Source of the DNA: Chitinophagaceae bacterium
Lineage (GTDB): Bacteria; Bacteroidota; Bacteroidia; Chitinophagales; Chitinophagaceae
Reading direction: 5' to 3'
Assembly (NCBI GenBank): GCA_016720745.1
Contig: JADKKA010000022.1
Coordinates: forward strand, 310,001-374,000
DNA length: 64,000 bases
Position 1 is the first letter of the stretch; the number at the start of each line of letters is the position of its first letter. Positions 1 to 7,974 of this stretch are shown one piece after another. The position numbers were made by a program, and so were the translations under genes. The notes beneath the pieces were generated by a model that saw nothing but the letters and a program-made list of their open reading frames with translations, searched no databases and was not told the origin of the DNA.

Positions 1-264
1 CCGGCAGAATTACCGGATAACAAATATTATATTTTTGGAAAGGAGGGTGGTAAGCGACTGGCAGATGAATATGATATTCCTTTCCTCGGTCAAATCCCCC
101 TGGTACAAAGCATCCGCGAAGGCGGTGACCTGGGTATACCGGTGATGATGGGAGATGAAAGCATCACCAAGAAAGCATTCCAGGATTTTGCTTCCATTGT
201 GGTGCGCAGCATCGCCATGCGGAATGCCAATATGAAGGCAGAAAAAATTGCAGAGACGGTCTAA
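1..264 (+). CDS. Mrp/NBP35-type P-loop ATPase, C-terminal part (5' end outside window)
   Basis: The last 87 residues of a protein whose start lies upstream of the window. The visible part contains an IPLVQSIREGGDLGIPVM segment, then an acidic stretch and a closing helix with IVVRSIAMRNANM. This arrangement (I-P-L...IRE..D.G.P) is typical of the C-terminus of Mrp/ApbC/NBP35 ATPases, which bind a [4Fe-4S] cluster between subunits and pass it to apo-proteins in the cytosol. The P-loop and the CxxC cluster motif would lie upstream and cannot be seen. A 62-bp gap separates it from the PaiB-like gene on the same strand. The family call is from pattern memory and is fairly firm. Confidence 0.75.
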   Translation, partial: PAELPDNKYYIFGKEGGKRLADEYDIPFLGQIPLVQSIREGGDLGIPVMMGDESITKKAFQDFASIVVRSIAMRNANMKAEKIAETV

Positions 265-326
265 TGTTCAGCTGTTAACAGTTACACAGTCATTGTCAAC
301 TTTCCACTTTCAATTTTGAATTTGTT

Positions 327-962
327 ATGTATAATCTTCCCTACTTTAAAAGCGGTAATTCCGGGGAAGTCCTTCAGTTCATGAAGGACCATCCTTTTAT
401 TATGCTGACAGGAGTTGATGCCAACAACCATCCTATAGCTACTCAGGTGCCGGTATTTATGGATGAGAAGGACGGAAAAATTTTTCTCTCAGGCCACATG
501 ATGAGAAATGCCGACCACCAGAAAGCTTTTGCCCAAAATTCCAATGTACTGGCCTTATTCACCGGCCCGCATGCTTATGTAAGTGCTACCTGGTATGGAA
601 ATCCGCATATGGGCAGTACCTGGAATTATATGACTGTTCATGCAAAAGGAACCATTCTTTTTCAGGATGGCGATGCGATTCCGGCCGCACTGGAAAGACT
701 GAGTCTGCATTATGAAAAAGGAAATCCTGACTCCTCAACAGTATATCATAATCTTCCGGCTGAATACACAGAAAGAATGCTGAAAGGAATTCTGGCATTT
801 GAAATTGAAATCACAGCCATTGATCATGTGTTCAAACTCAGTCAGAACAGGGACCAGCAAAGTTTTGAAACCATTATCAGCCGGCTGAAAGAACAGGGTG
901 GCGATGCGCAACTGATTGCAGCAGAAATGGAACAACGAAAATCTAAACTCTTCTCCTCATGA
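327..962 (+). CDS. PaiB-like FMN-binding split-barrel protein
   Basis: A 211-residue cytosolic protein matching the PaiB family (FMN-binding negative transcriptional regulators, named after Bacillus subtilis PaiB). Visible hallmarks are the N-terminal MYNLPYF, the strand FIMLTGVDANNHPIATQVPV, FLSGHMMRNADH, and the YVSATWY...TWNYMTVHAKG core of the flavin-binding split barrel. Length is the family norm (about 205-215). Start at ATG 327. Its last codon overlaps the next start by four bases (ATGA at 959-962), so it is translationally coupled to the glycerophosphodiesterase. A regulatory role is assigned by family name only; an FMN-dependent enzymatic role is equally possible. Confidence 0.85.
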   Translation: MYNLPYFKSGNSGEVLQFMKDHPFIMLTGVDANNHPIATQVPVFMDEKDGKIFLSGHMMRNADHQKAFAQNSNVLALFTGPHAYVSATWYGNPHMGSTWNYMTVHAKGTILFQDGDAIPAALERLSLHYEKGNPDSSTVYHNLPAEYTERMLKGILAFEIEITAIDHVFKLSQNRDQQSFETIISRLKEQGGDAQLIAAEMEQRKSKLFSS

Positions 963-1885
963 AATCCGCAGGCAGCATCTTCTTCATTTTAATATTCCTG
1001 TCCTGCACCAATACCAGGAAGATGAAAGACAATCATTCCCCCGCTGCCGGCACCACTTATCAAAGAGAAGCATTTGATCTGCAGGGACACCGGGGCTGTC
1101 GTGGCCTCATGCCTGAGAATACGATTCCCGCCATGCTCCATGCCATTGATCTGGGTGTTACCACGCTGGAAATGGATGTAATAATCACGAAAGACAAAAA
1201 AGTTGTTCTTTCCCACGAGCCATGGTTCGGAAAGGAAATCACGACACTGCCAGACGGTAAATATATTGGGGAGAGAACGGAAAGGACTTACAATATATTC
1301 TGGATGACTTATGAGCAGACAAAGGATTTTGATGTGGGGATGAAACCTCATCCGCGTTTTCCACAGCAGCAAAAGATGAAGGTGAATAAGCCATTATTGG
1401 AAGCTGTATTTGATAGTGTGACACAGGCCATGATGACCAGAAAAAGACCACCCCTTCAATATAATATTGAAACAAAGACCAACCCCGAAGGCGATGGCGT
1501 TTTTCATCCTAAGCCAGCAGAATTTGTAGACCTGCTGATGGAAGTGATTATCAGAAAGGGGATGACCGATTTTGTAACCATTCAGTCTTTTGATTTCAGA
1601 ACCCTGCAATACCTCCATGAAAAATACCCATCCGTAAAAACAGCGATGCTGGTGGAGGATTATGATAAGCTATCACTGAACGATCAGCTCCGGAAATTAG
1701 GTTTTACCGCAACGATTTATAGTCCACATTTTTCATTGGTGAATGCCGCACTGGTTAAGCAATGTCATGATAAAGGGATGAAGCTGATTCCCTGGACCGT
1801 GAATGACAAAAAAACAATCAATGAATTGAAGGCATTGGGAGTGGATGGTGTGATTTCTGACTATCCCAATCTTTATGCTGAATAA
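959..1885 (+). CDS. Glycerophosphodiester phosphodiesterase, predicted lipoprotein
   Basis: A 308-residue protein with a short hydrophobic leader ending in a lipobox-like FLSC (Cys16), so probably anchored in an envelope membrane. The GDPD TIM barrel starts at GHRGCRGLMPENT, holding the catalytic His and the metal-binding Glu; LEMDV supplies the next acidic pair and SHEPW the second His. The C-terminus has the family's closing PWTVNDKKTINELKALGVDGVISDYP. It would hydrolyse glycerophosphodiesters to glycerol 3-phosphate and an alcohol in the periplasm. It starts inside the ATGA overlap with the PaiB-like gene and ends 3 bp before the convergent ACMSD gene. Confidence 0.9.
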   Translation: MKSAGSIFFILIFLSCTNTRKMKDNHSPAAGTTYQREAFDLQGHRGCRGLMPENTIPAMLHAIDLGVTTLEMDVIITKDKKVVLSHEPWFGKEITTLPDGKYIGERTERTYNIFWMTYEQTKDFDVGMKPHPRFPQQQKMKVNKPLLEAVFDSVTQAMMTRKRPPLQYNIETKTNPEGDGVFHPKPAEFVDLLMEVIIRKGMTDFVTIQSFDFRTLQYLHEKYPSVKTAMLVEDYDKLSLNDQLRKLGFTATIYSPHFSLVNAALVKQCHDKGMKLIPWTVNDKKTINELKALGVDGVISDYPNLYAE

Positions 1886-1888
1886 ACA

Positions 1889-2899
1889 TTAAAATTCAGG
1901 CAGATTTTTCTCATTGAGTCCGAGCCAGTCAAGCGCATTGCGGTACAACAATTTTCTGCTTGTCTTTTTGCCAAGGTCCATTTTCTCAATCAGTTTGCCG
2001 GGATGATGTTCTCCCAATGGAAAAGGGTAATCACTACCCAGACAAATTCTGTTTTCTCCCATTGTATCCAATAAAAAACGGAAGGCATCTTTATCATGCA
2101 CCAGACTGTCTACCCAAAAGCGGTCGAGGTAATTTTTGGGATTAACAGGATTGTCAACGGCCACCAGGTCGGGCCTTACTTTAAAGCCATGTTCAATTCT
2201 TCCGAGAGTAAATGGGAATGATCCGCCACCATGGGCAAATGCAATACGGAGTTTGGGAAACTTTTCAAATACACCGGCAAAGATCATGGAGCAAATCGCT
2301 CTGGCAGTTTCGGCGGGCATCCCTACCAGCCAGGGCAGCCAGTATTTCTCCATCTGGGTTTCTCCCATCATTTCCCAGGGATGAATAAAAAGTGCAGTAC
2401 CCAATTTTTCTGCAGCCGCATAAAAGGGAAAGAAGGCCGGATCTGATAAATTTTTTCCATTGATATTGGAACCGATTTCAAGTCCGGGCATCTTCAGTTC
2501 TTTGATACAACGCTCCATTTCCCGAATGGCCAAATCGGTATCCTGCATCGGAACAGTTCCCAGTCCGATAAAATGATGAGGATCCCTGCTAACTGTTTCG
2601 GCTATATGATCATTGAAGAAACGGGATGTTTCGAGTCCATCGGATGCTTTGGCCCAATAATTAAACAGTACCGGGATGGTGGATAGTACCTGGATATCAA
2701 CTTTTGTGTCCTCCATCTGTTGTTTGCGGTCTTCCGTCTCGTAACAGTTTTTTTCCACGACCCGAAAAACTTTGTCGCCCTTCATCATACAGGCTTCGCA
2801 GTTCCGGTGTTCCAGGTGGATGAATTCGCCGTAACCAAACTTTTGGGTCCAGTTGGGCATCACGGCAGGCATGATATGGGTGTGGATGTCGATTTTCAT
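1889..2899 (-). CDS. 2-amino-3-carboxymuconate-6-semialdehyde decarboxylase (ACMSD)
   Basis: A 336-residue amidohydrolase-fold decarboxylase that converts ACMS to 2-aminomuconate 6-semialdehyde, diverting kynurenine-pathway carbon away from quinolinate/NAD. Counted from the ATG at 2899, the metal and catalytic residues are visible: DIHTH (His6, His8), FIHPWEM (His173), FAHGGGSFPF (His223) and LGSDYPFPLG (Asp290). This matches the known Zn-ligand pattern of ACMSD, and spacing and length agree with bacterial ACMSD (about 330). A TTG nine bases upstream is in frame but less likely as start. It lies downstream of 3-hydroxyanthranilate dioxygenase on the same strand, 121 bp apart, and so directly follows the previous enzyme of the pathway. 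Confidence 0.92.
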   Translation of the reverse strand: MKIDIHTHIMPAVMPNWTQKFGYGEFIHLEHRNCEACMMKGDKVFRVVEKNCYETEDRKQQMEDTKVDIQVLSTIPVLFNYWAKASDGLETSRFFNDHIAETVSRDPHHFIGLGTVPMQDTDLAIREMERCIKELKMPGLEIGSNINGKNLSDPAFFPFYAAAEKLGTALFIHPWEMMGETQMEKYWLPWLVGMPAETARAICSMIFAGVFEKFPKLRIAFAHGGGSFPFTLGRIEHGFKVRPDLVAVDNPVNPKNYLDRFWVDSLVHDKDAFRFLLDTMGENRICLGSDYPFPLGEHHPGKLIEKMDLGKKTSRKLLYRNALDWLGLNEKNLPEF

Positions 2900-2999
2900 T
2901 TCAGGCAAAGCCGCTACATTAGAATACTAAGTCGCAGAAAGGGTTGGCGGCAATTTGAACTCCTTTCTTCCCGGATAGATTTTGGTTCTTACTTTTTTG

Positions 3000-3019
3000 T
3001 TTCTTGTATCTTGTTTCTT
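3000..3019 (-). repeat. Dispersed 20-bp repeat, copy 1 (TTTCTTGTATCTTGTTTCTT)
   Basis: This 20-mer occurs in exactly the same form at 45205-45224, 42 kb away. Both copies lie immediately 3' of a minus-strand coding region in that they sit next to its stop codon: here the dioxygenase gene ends at 3021. A diverged inverted copy is at 45100-45119. Function unknown. Confidence 0.6.
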
Positions 3020-3020
3020 T

Positions 3021-3542
3021 TTATTTTTTCAATGGTGGTTCCATCACCGACCCGCATTTCTCACAGGTTCGGTGCAGTGTATTTTCCCAAAATCGATTCA
3101 TCACCGGCGGCAGCTGCTTCACAATATCATCCACATGCAGGGTTTCTTCATATAATTTATGTCCGCATTTTTCGCAGAACCATAAAAAGCCATCATCCTC
3201 ACTGTCTCTTTTCTTTTCGATCACCAATCCGACTGTATTGGGTCCGCGTTGTGGTGAATGTGGTGTTTTAGGAGGCAGCAGGAAGATTTCTCCTTCTTTG
3301 ATCGGAATATCTTTGAATTCACCATTATCGATGATTTTAACAACGATATCTCCTTCCACCTGGTAATACAATTCTTCGGTTTCATTAAAGTGATAGTCTT
3401 TCCGGGCATTGGGCCCACCCACAATCATCACAATAAAATTTTCGGCATCTTTATAAATGCACTGGTTGCCGACAGGCGGTTTGAGCAGATCACGATTTTC
3501 GTCGATCCATTTTTTAAGGTTGAAAGGGGCGATAACTGACAT
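3021..3542 (-). CDS. 3-hydroxyanthranilate 3,4-dioxygenase
   Basis: A 173-residue cupin that opens the ring of 3-hydroxyanthranilate to ACMS using Fe(II) and O2. All known functional residues fall at the positions familiar from the Cupriavidus enzyme: Arg47, His51, Glu57, His95 and Arg99 (segments GGPNARKDYHFNETEE and PPKTPHSPQR). The C-terminus carries two CEKC motifs, the rubredoxin-like second metal site of the bacterial homodimeric type. It reads divergently from the SDR-ALDH-RidA-KynU-KMO genes and is followed by ACMSD. Start at ATG 3542; all residue numbers agree with it. Confidence 0.95.
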   Translation of the reverse strand: MSVIAPFNLKKWIDENRDLLKPPVGNQCIYKDAENFIVMIVGGPNARKDYHFNETEELYYQVEGDIVVKIIDNGEFKDIPIKEGEIFLLPPKTPHSPQRGPNTVGLVIEKKRDSEDDGFLWFCEKCGHKLYEETLHVDDIVKQLPPVMNRFWENTLHRTCEKCGSVMEPPLKK

Positions 3543-3599
3543 ATGGCAGGTGTTTGAAGCGTGATTGAAGTCGAAAAATTACAACTATTTTCTTTAGGT

Positions 3600-3790
3600 T
3601 TGAAGAGGAATGAGGATTAGGTATTGGATATTAGGTATTAGGAATTGCTTTGCCCTATGTAGCTTTAGCGTAGGAGGGAGTATTAGATATTAAGATGTTG
3701 GGATATTGAGGTTCCCGACCTGCTTGCGGGTATTCAGGTAGATATTGTGAGGATATTTGATATTAAAGGCCGTTTATTGGGTTGGCTGAT
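3600..3790. repeat. Mosaic intergenic repeat (ATTAGGTATTAG linker plus degenerate GC hairpin)
   Basis: AT-rich linker units of the type GATTAGGTATTGGATATTAGG flank a degenerate copy of the TAGCTTTAGCGAAGG hairpin module (here GTAGCTTTAGCGTAGGAGGG around 3658-3677). The same linker and hairpin occur near 18840-18990, 47875-48000 and 53380-53545. This copy fills most of the divergent promoter region between the dioxygenase and SDR genes. Confidence 0.6.
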
Positions 3791-3801
3791 AAATAAAAAA
3801 A

Positions 3802-4587
3802 ATGAATCTATCATTAGAAGAAAAATTCGCGGTGGTTTGCGGCAGTACGCAGGGGATTGGTTTGGCTATTGCGGAAGAACTCGCACTGTTAGGGGCCAGT
3901 TGTACCCTGCTGGCCCGGAATGAAGCCGCACTACAAGAGGCGCTACAAAAATTAGATACTTCCGCTAAGCAACAGCATGGCTACCTGGTGGCAGATTTTA
4001 ATCAGCCTGATCAGTTAAAGAAAGTGATAGAAGCACATGTTGCCGGTCATCCGGTACATATCCTGATCAATAATACCGGTGGTCCACCTGCAGGTCCCAT
4101 CATTGACGCAAGTGAAGAAGCATTCCTCAATACCTTCAACCAGCACCTGATTTGCAATCATATCCTCAGCAAAGCCGTCGTGCCTTCGATGAAGAAAGAA
4201 GGCTATGGCCGTATCATCAATATCATTTCCACTTCTGTAAAAATCCCCTTGAAAAACCTGGGGGTCAGTAATACCATCCGTGGGGCGGTGGCGAGTTGGG
4301 CTAAAACCATGGCCAATGAATTAGGGCAGTTCAATATCACGGTCAATAATGTTTTGCCGGGCTTTACCGCTACACAGCGATTAGCAACCCTGATTGATAA
4401 TATTGCCAGAAAAGGAAACACAGTGGCAGCGATAGTGGAAGATAACATGAAAGAAGAAGTGCCGATGAAACGTTTTGCCAATGCATCAGAAGTGGCAGCG
4501 GTGGCCGCTTTTCTGGCTTCACCCGCTGCTTCATATGTCAATGGCACCAGTATACCGGTTGACGGAGGCCGTACCGGAAGTATTTAA
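3802..4587 (+). CDS. Atypical short-chain dehydrogenase/reductase in the kynurenine cluster
   Basis: A 261-residue Rossmann-fold SDR. Nucleotide binding looks intact: GSTQGIG at 14-20, LVADFN near 62-67, and NNTGG at 90-94 in place of NNAG. The active site is unusual. Ser143 (INIISTS) is present, but 13 residues on, where YxxxK is expected, the sequence reads SNTIR (156-160), so Tyr is Ser and Lys is Arg; downstream GAVASWAKTMANEL and VNNVLPGFTAT align normally. The C-terminal VPMKRFANASEVAAVAAFLASP...VNGTSIPVDGG is standard. It is the first gene of the plus-strand kynurenine genes, 33 bp before the dehydrogenase. Substrate unknown; a role on 2-aminomuconate or its products is an inference from position only. 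Confidence 0.85.
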   Translation: MNLSLEEKFAVVCGSTQGIGLAIAEELALLGASCTLLARNEAALQEALQKLDTSAKQQHGYLVADFNQPDQLKKVIEAHVAGHPVHILINNTGGPPAGPIIDASEEAFLNTFNQHLICNHILSKAVVPSMKKEGYGRIINIISTSVKIPLKNLGVSNTIRGAVASWAKTMANELGQFNITVNNVLPGFTATQRLATLIDNIARKGNTVAAIVEDNMKEEVPMKRFANASEVAAVAAFLASPAASYVNGTSIPVDGGRTGSI

Positions 4588-4620
4588 ATCAATACAATCA
4601 CATTCAACGAACAGTTGTCC

Positions 4621-6078
4621 ATGAAACCGGAGATCCCTTACCACCTGGAAAATTATATCGGAGGAAACCTGATCGGTCCGTTATCGGGGAATTTCATAGA
4701 TAATGTAAATCCAGCTACCGGGATGGTAGTCTCTCAAATTCCGGATAGTAATGTGAAAGATGTCAATGCCGCTGTGGTGGCTGCTAAAAAAGCTTTTCCT
4801 CAGTGGAGTACAACCACTACAGAAGAAAGATTCAGAATATTGAACCGGATCGCGGAAGGAATTGAATCGAACCTGGAAAAACTGGCACTGGCAGAATCGG
4901 ATGATAATGGTAAACCTGTTTGGCTGAGCCGAATGGTTGACATCCCAAGGGCGGCTGCTAATTTTCGTTTTTTTGCCACGGGAATCATGCATTTTGCTTC
5001 AGAGAGCCATGTGATGGAAGACAAAGCGGTGAATTATACTTTAAGGCAACCCATCGGTATTGTAGGCTGTATTTCTCCCTGGAACCTGCCGCTTTATTTA
5101 TTTACCTGGAAAATTGCTCCTGCCCTGGCCGCAGGTAACTGTGTCCTTGCCAAACCCAGTGAAGTAACTCCGGTAACAGCCTATCTCTTATCTAAAATTT
5201 GCATGGAGGCCGGACTGCCACCGGGGGTACTGAATATCATACATGGTACCGGACCTGGTGCAGGAGAACATATCGTAACGCATCCGGATGTTAAAGCCAT
5301 TTCATTCACCGGAAGCACAAGGGCCGGAGCAAGGATCGCTTCTCTGGCAGCTCCCAAATTCAAAAAATTATCTCTGGAACTGGGCGGTAAAAATCCTGCC
5401 ATCATTTTTGCGGATTGCGATTGGGAAAAGATGCTGAATGATACCATCCGTTCTTCTTTCAGTAACCAGGGAGAAATTTGTTTATGTGGCAGCCGGATTT
5501 TAATAGAAGCATCCGTCTATGAAAAGTTCAAAGCTGACTTTGTGGAACGGACAAGTCAATTGAAAGTAGGTGATCCTTTAGCAGCGGATTCAAAGCAAGG
5601 AGCGATTGTGAGTAAAATGCATTTTGAAAAAATACTTCGTTGTATAGATACGGCTAAACAGGAAGGAGGGAAAATACTTTGTGGCGGTCATCCGGTAAAA
5701 CCAGAAGGCCGTTGCGCCAATGGTTATTTTATAGAACCTACGGTGATCGAAGGACTGGGTCCCGATTGCCAAACCAACCAGGAAGAAATTTTCGGACCCG
5801 TAGTGACGCTGCAATCTTTTACATCTGAAGCAGAAGCGCTGCACCTGGCTAATGCCAGCAGTTATGGATTGGCAGCTACGATCTGGACACAGGATATTTC
5901 CAGGGCTAACCGGGTAGCTGCCCAACTGGAATCCGGAATTATCTGGATCAATTGCTGGTTGTTACGTGACCTGCGTACACCCTTTGGTGGCATGAAGAAC
6001 AGCGGGGTGGGAAGGGAAGGAGGCTGGGAAGCTTTGCGGTTTTTTACGGAGGCGAAGAATGTTTGTGTGCAGTTGTAG
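4621..6078 (+). CDS. 2-aminomuconate 6-semialdehyde dehydrogenase (ALDH superfamily)
   Basis: A 485-residue NAD-dependent aldehyde dehydrogenase. ATG 4621 is preferred to the in-frame TTG at 4615. Catalytic residues are visible: Asn155 (SPWNLPLY), Glu253 (LELGGKNP) and Cys287 (NQGEICLCG). Two arginines thought to bind the substrate carboxylate in AMSDH are present, Arg116 (ANFRFFA) and Arg449/Arg452 (LLRDLRTPFGG), which favours 2-aminomuconate semialdehyde over generic aldehydes. Position after an SDR and before a RidA deaminase, with ACMSD and the dioxygenase divergent next door, supports this. 2-Hydroxymuconic semialdehyde dehydrogenase is a close relative and the main alternative. Confidence 0.88.
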   Translation: MKPEIPYHLENYIGGNLIGPLSGNFIDNVNPATGMVVSQIPDSNVKDVNAAVVAAKKAFPQWSTTTTEERFRILNRIAEGIESNLEKLALAESDDNGKPVWLSRMVDIPRAAANFRFFATGIMHFASESHVMEDKAVNYTLRQPIGIVGCISPWNLPLYLFTWKIAPALAAGNCVLAKPSEVTPVTAYLLSKICMEAGLPPGVLNIIHGTGPGAGEHIVTHPDVKAISFTGSTRAGARIASLAAPKFKKLSLELGGKNPAIIFADCDWEKMLNDTIRSSFSNQGEICLCGSRILIEASVYEKFKADFVERTSQLKVGDPLAADSKQGAIVSKMHFEKILRCIDTAKQEGGKILCGGHPVKPEGRCANGYFIEPTVIEGLGPDCQTNQEEIFGPVVTLQSFTSEAEALHLANASSYGLAATIWTQDISRANRVAAQLESGIIWINCWLLRDLRTPFGGMKNSGVGREGGWEALRFFTEAKNVCVQL

Positions 6079-6100
6079 GGATTAACTATTGAGAAAAAAT

Positions 6101-6240
6101 ATTAACCGCAGAGAAAAGAGAGCGATGAGTTTTCGCGGAGAAGAATATTAACCGCAGAGAAAAGAGAACTTTGAGTTTCGCGGAGATAAAACAGCATACT
6201 ACTCTGCGTATTCTCTTTTATCTCTCATTCTCTGCGGTAA
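6101..6240. repeat. Direct plus inverted repeat block upstream of the RidA gene
   Basis: Two direct copies beginning ATTAACCGCAGAGAAAAGAG at 6101-6141 and 6147-6186, each ending in CGCGGAGA, are followed by an inverted relative, TCTCATTCTCTGCGGTAA (6223-6240). The outer arms can pair (ACCGCAGAGA with TCTCTGCGGT-like), giving a long hairpin that ends 10 bp before the RidA start codon. The unit resembles a simple dispersed repeat, not a gene. Confidence 0.7.
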
Positions 6241-6250
6241 AAAAAACACT

Positions 6251-6667
6251 ATGTCTGAAATTATTAATACTTCCAACGCTTCCACTCCCCTCGGAGCTTA
6301 TCCGCATGCCCGAAGGGTCGGGAACCTGTTGTTCCTGTCAGGAATCGGACCCCGGAGTCCGAAAGATAATTCCATACCCGGACTGGAGCTGGATCCTGCC
6401 GGAAATATAGTGAACTACGACATTGAAGCGGAATGCCATTCCGTTTTTGCCAATGTAAAAGCCGTACTGGAAGCCAGTGGCAGCAGCTGGGACAAAATGG
6501 TAGATGTAACCGTTTTTCTGACTAACATGAAAAAAGATTTTCCCGTCTATAATAAAATTTATGCGGAGTATTTTACATCGGTACAGGCCTGCCGCACTAC
6601 CGTGGAAGTAAAAAGTTTACCGACACCCATTGCTATTGAATTAAAAGTAATTGCTACGATTGACTGA
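6251..6667 (+). CDS. RidA/YjgF-family protein, probable 2-aminomuconate deaminase
   Basis: A 138-residue RidA-fold protein. The conserved arginine that binds imine carboxylates is in QACRTTVEVKSLP, followed by the usual IAIELKVIATI strand. Other family marks are LGAYPHARRVGNLLFLSGIGP and the trimer-interface SWDKMVDVTVFLTNM. Known 2-aminomuconate deaminases of the 2-nitrobenzoate and 2-aminophenol pathways belong to this family. Lying between the semialdehyde dehydrogenase and kynureninase, the likely reaction is hydrolytic deamination of 2-aminomuconate to 4-oxalocrotonate. A general enamine/imine deaminase that protects PLP enzymes such as kynureninase is the alternative. Confidence 0.85.
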   Translation: MSEIINTSNASTPLGAYPHARRVGNLLFLSGIGPRSPKDNSIPGLELDPAGNIVNYDIEAECHSVFANVKAVLEASGSSWDKMVDVTVFLTNMKKDFPVYNKIYAEYFTSVQACRTTVEVKSLPTPIAIELKVIATID

Positions 6668-6687
6668 TGTATCACTAATTATTGACC

Positions 6688-7974
6688 ATGAGTTTTCAAA
6701 ACACACACGCTTTTGCAAAGGAACTGGATGCCCAGGATGAACTGAGGAGTTTCAGAGATCAGTTTTATATTCCAATGGTCCATGGAAAGGAAGCCATCTA
6801 TTTCACCGGCAATTCACTCGGACTTCAGCCCAAAACCACACAGGATTATGTGCTCAATGAGTTGGAGGACTGGGCCAGTTTTGGAGTGGAAGGTCATTTT
6901 CATGCGCGACAGCCCTGGATGCCCTATCATGAAATTTTTCCCCGATTACTTTCCCCGGTTGTCGGAGCAAAAGAAAATGAAATCGTGGTGATGAATCAGT
7001 TGACGGTGAACCTGCATCTCTTAATGGTTAGTTTTTACCGGCCTACCCGTCAGCGTTATAAAATCATCTGTGAAGCCAAAGCCTTCCCTTCTGATCAGTA
7101 TGCTTTCGAATCCCAGGTAAAGTTTCATGGGCTGAACCCGGATGATGCGATTATTGAAGTGAGCCCGAGAGAAGGAGAATACCGCATCCGCACGGAAGAT
7201 ATTTTAGCAGCTATTTCGCAGCATGGGAATACGGTAGCACTGGTTCTTTTTGGCGGGGTCAACTACTATACGGGTCAGCTGTTTGATATAAAAGCCATCA
7301 CCGAAGCAGCACAACAGGTAGGGGCCTATGCAGGTTTTGATCTGGCACATGCGGCCGGGAATGTGGAACTGAAATTACATGACTGGCAGGTTGATTTTGC
7401 CTGCTGGTGTTCCTATAAATACCTGAACAGCGGACCGGGCGGAGTGGCAGGCGTTTATATTCATGAAAAGCATGTGGCTGATCCGTCCATTCCCCGTTTT
7501 GCAGGTTGGTGGGGATACAAAAAGGAAACAAGGTTTAAAATGGAAAAAGGTTTTCAGCCAATTCCAACAGCAGAAGGCTGGCAACTGAGCAATGCACCCA
7601 TACTAAGTATGGCAGCACATAAAGCATCACTGGATATTTTTGATGCTGCAGGCATGGACCGGCTGCATGAGAAAAGAAAAAAACTGGCAGCTTTCCTTCA
7701 TTTTGTATTACAGGAACTGAATCAACAGGATCAGCATCCAATCATTGAAGTGATTACTCCGGCTGTAGAAAGTGAAAGAGGCTGTCAGGTATCTATGCTG
7801 ATGCTGAAGAACGGCAGAGCAGTATTTGAATCACTCACCCAACAGGGAGTGATTGCAGACTGGAGAGAACCCAATGTTATCCGCGTGGCACCGGTTCCTT
7901 TATATAATACATTTGAAGATATTTTTCGGTTTGGGGAGATTATTCATCACAGCATCCAACAATTAAAGTCATGA
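6688..7974 (+). CDS. kynU: Kynureninase
   Basis: A 428-residue fold-type I PLP enzyme that cleaves kynurenine or 3-hydroxykynurenine to (3-hydroxy)anthranilate and alanine. ATG 6688 is used; the in-frame TTG two codons earlier is discounted. Family signatures are FTGNSLGLQPK near the N-terminus, VVMNQLTVNLHLLM, the cofactor-binding FDLAHAAGN, and the PLP lysine Lys244 in WCSYKYLNSGPGG. The HEIFPRLLSP and GWWGYKKETRFKM segments are also characteristic. It follows RidA by 20 bp and overlaps the monooxygenase by four bases (ATGA), so the two consecutive pathway enzymes are translationally coupled. Confidence 0.95.
   Translation: MSFQNTHAFAKELDAQDELRSFRDQFYIPMVHGKEAIYFTGNSLGLQPKTTQDYVLNELEDWASFGVEGHFHARQPWMPYHEIFPRLLSPVVGAKENEIVVMNQLTVNLHLLMVSFYRPTRQRYKIICEAKAFPSDQYAFESQVKFHGLNPDDAIIEVSPREGEYRIRTEDILAAISQHGNTVALVLFGGVNYYTGQLFDIKAITEAAQQVGAYAGFDLAHAAGNVELKLHDWQVDFACWCSYKYLNSGPGGVAGVYIHEKHVADPSIPRFAGWWGYKKETRFKMEKGFQPIPTAEGWQLSNAPILSMAAHKASLDIFDAAGMDRLHEKRKKLAAFLHFVLQELNQQDQHPIIEVITPAVESERGCQVSMLMLKNGRAVFESLTQQGVIADWREPNVIRVAPVPLYNTFEDIFRFGEIIHHSIQQLKS

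Noticed and set aside
2720..3271. Overlapping plus-strand frames across ACMSD and the dioxygenase
   Set aside because: They cross two well-supported minus-strand genes and have no family features.
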